DNA from: Gammaproteobacteria bacterium TMED92
GTDB lineage: Bacteria; Pseudomonadota; Gammaproteobacteria; Pseudomonadales; Azotimanducaceae
DNA: 5,808 nt
Direction: 5' to 3'
NCBI GenBank assembly: GCA_002170355.2
Contig: NHET02000066.1
Coordinates: forward strand, 1-5,808
Each line of letters opens with the position of its first letter. Within the stretch, counting starts at the first letter, position 1. Positions 5,361 to 5,808 of this stretch are shown piece after piece. Below the pieces are notes generated by a model, which was not told where the DNA came from, searched no databases, and worked only from the letters and a program-made list of their open reading frames with translations. Both the position numbers and the translations under genes were made by a program.

Positions 5361-5808
5361 GTGCCGAAGAGGCTTTTTCGCATACTTTAAGTAAGTCGGT
5401 CATTGACCAGTTTAGCGCCGATGGTTTTGTCGCCACCGCGGGCGTCTTTTCGGCTACCGAGCTTGAGCGTTTTGGTATCGCGGTAGACGATGAAGTGCGT
5501 CAGCGTACTGCCCATGATCTGCGCAAGGTCGAAGCTAAGAGCACCTACGAGCAATCTTTCGTGCAGTGTATGCGGCTGTGGGAGACGAATGACTTGGTGC
5601 GCGATTTCGTCTGCGACGGTCGCCTTGCGAGTATGGCGGCGCAGTTACTAAAAGTGCCCTCGGTGAGGCTTTGGCAAGACCAGGCGTTATTCAAAGAAGC
5701 CGGAGGCCGTGAAACAGACCCCCATCAAGATCAAACATTCTGGCCCATAGGTTCAGCACCACTAGTGAGTGTGTGGATACCTTTTGACGCAGTGACCCGT
5801 GACAATGG
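5357..5808 (+). CDS. Second PhyH-family Fe(II)/2-oxoglutarate-dependent oxygenase, N-terminal part (3' end outside window)
   Basis: The ATG at 5357 overlaps the amidohydrolase TGA as ATGA, and the frame stays open to the right edge, giving 150 complete codons. The opening VIDQFSADGFVATAGVFSATELERF (about 15-39) is the usual PhyH start, where the chain passes from a helix into the GFV strand. The first two iron ligands are visible as H123-x-D125 in ETDPHQDQTFWP, preceded by WQDQALFKEAGG (about 106-117), the strand that often carries a substrate- or cosubstrate-contacting residue. The distal His and the 2-oxoglutarate Arg lie beyond the window. It is clearly not a recent copy of the PhyH protein at 3444-4325, because outside the motifs the sequences differ and HxD is PHQD here against MHLD there. 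A weak AAAGG lies 10 bases before the ATG, so translation probably depends on re-initiation after the amidohydrolase. Confidence 0.85.
   Translation, partial: MSAEEAFSHTLSKSVIDQFSADGFVATAGVFSATELERFGIAVDDEVRQRTAHDLRKVEAKSTYEQSFVQCMRLWETNDLVRDFVCDGRLASMAAQLLKVPSVRLWQDQALFKEAGGRETDPHQDQTFWPIGSAPLVSVWIPFDAVTRDN

Noticed and set aside
5074..5436. Minus-strand open frame (120 codons) across the amidohydrolase/second PhyH junction
   Set aside because: It is antisense to two well-supported coding regions joined by an ATGA overlap and has no recognisable protein features.
1..5808. Mobile, phage, CRISPR or defence elements
   Set aside because: No terminal inverted repeats, transposase or integrase motifs, regularly spaced repeats or tRNA-like cloverleaf sequences were seen; all sizeable coding regions are metabolic enzymes.

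Overview
This looks like a piece of a bacterial chromosome of moderately high G+C, packed with short-spaced metabolic genes that have clear Shine-Dalgarno sites and sigma70-like promoter elements. The style and the gene families (GMC dehydrogenase with a small partner, crotonases, PhyH-type oxygenases, a COG3618 amidohydrolase) fit a heterotrophic proteobacterium. A marine gammaproteobacterium is my guess, but nothing in the window proves the lineage. No rRNA, tRNA, mobile element, phage, CRISPR or toxin/defence gene is visible.

Layout. (1) Bases 1-2394, plus strand: the C-terminal two thirds of a GMC flavoprotein dehydrogenase, 14 bases later a gluconate-2-dehydrogenase-subunit-3-like small protein, then a GTG-started crotonase whose active site looks like a delta3-delta2-enoyl-CoA isomerase. 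(2) Bases 2395-2455: a convergent gap with a perfect 8-bp hairpin and no T-tract. (3) Bases 2456-3286, minus strand: a second crotonase that lacks both classical hydratase glutamates but has a glutamate where ECI2/Eci1-type isomerases carry theirs. (4) Bases 3287-3443: a divergent promoter region with a good extended -10 box facing right. (5) Bases 3444-5808, plus strand: a PhyH-family Fe(II)/2-oxoglutarate dioxygenase, a COG3618 amidohydrolase, and a second, different PhyH-family dioxygenase. The last starts in a 4-base ATGA overlap and runs off the right edge.

How the genes may work together (inference). The set reads as a catabolic island: an alcohol- or sugar-type flavin dehydrogenase with its small subunit, two CoA-ester double-bond isomerases or hydratases, two 2-oxoglutarate-dependent hydroxylases and a lactonase/amidohydrolase-like enzyme. 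Such a set could hydroxylate, oxidise and ring-open a carbon skeleton and pass acyl-CoAs to beta-oxidation. The substrate cannot be read from the sequence. The most noteworthy unit is the PhyH / amidohydrolase / PhyH operon beside crotonases with non-canonical active sites.
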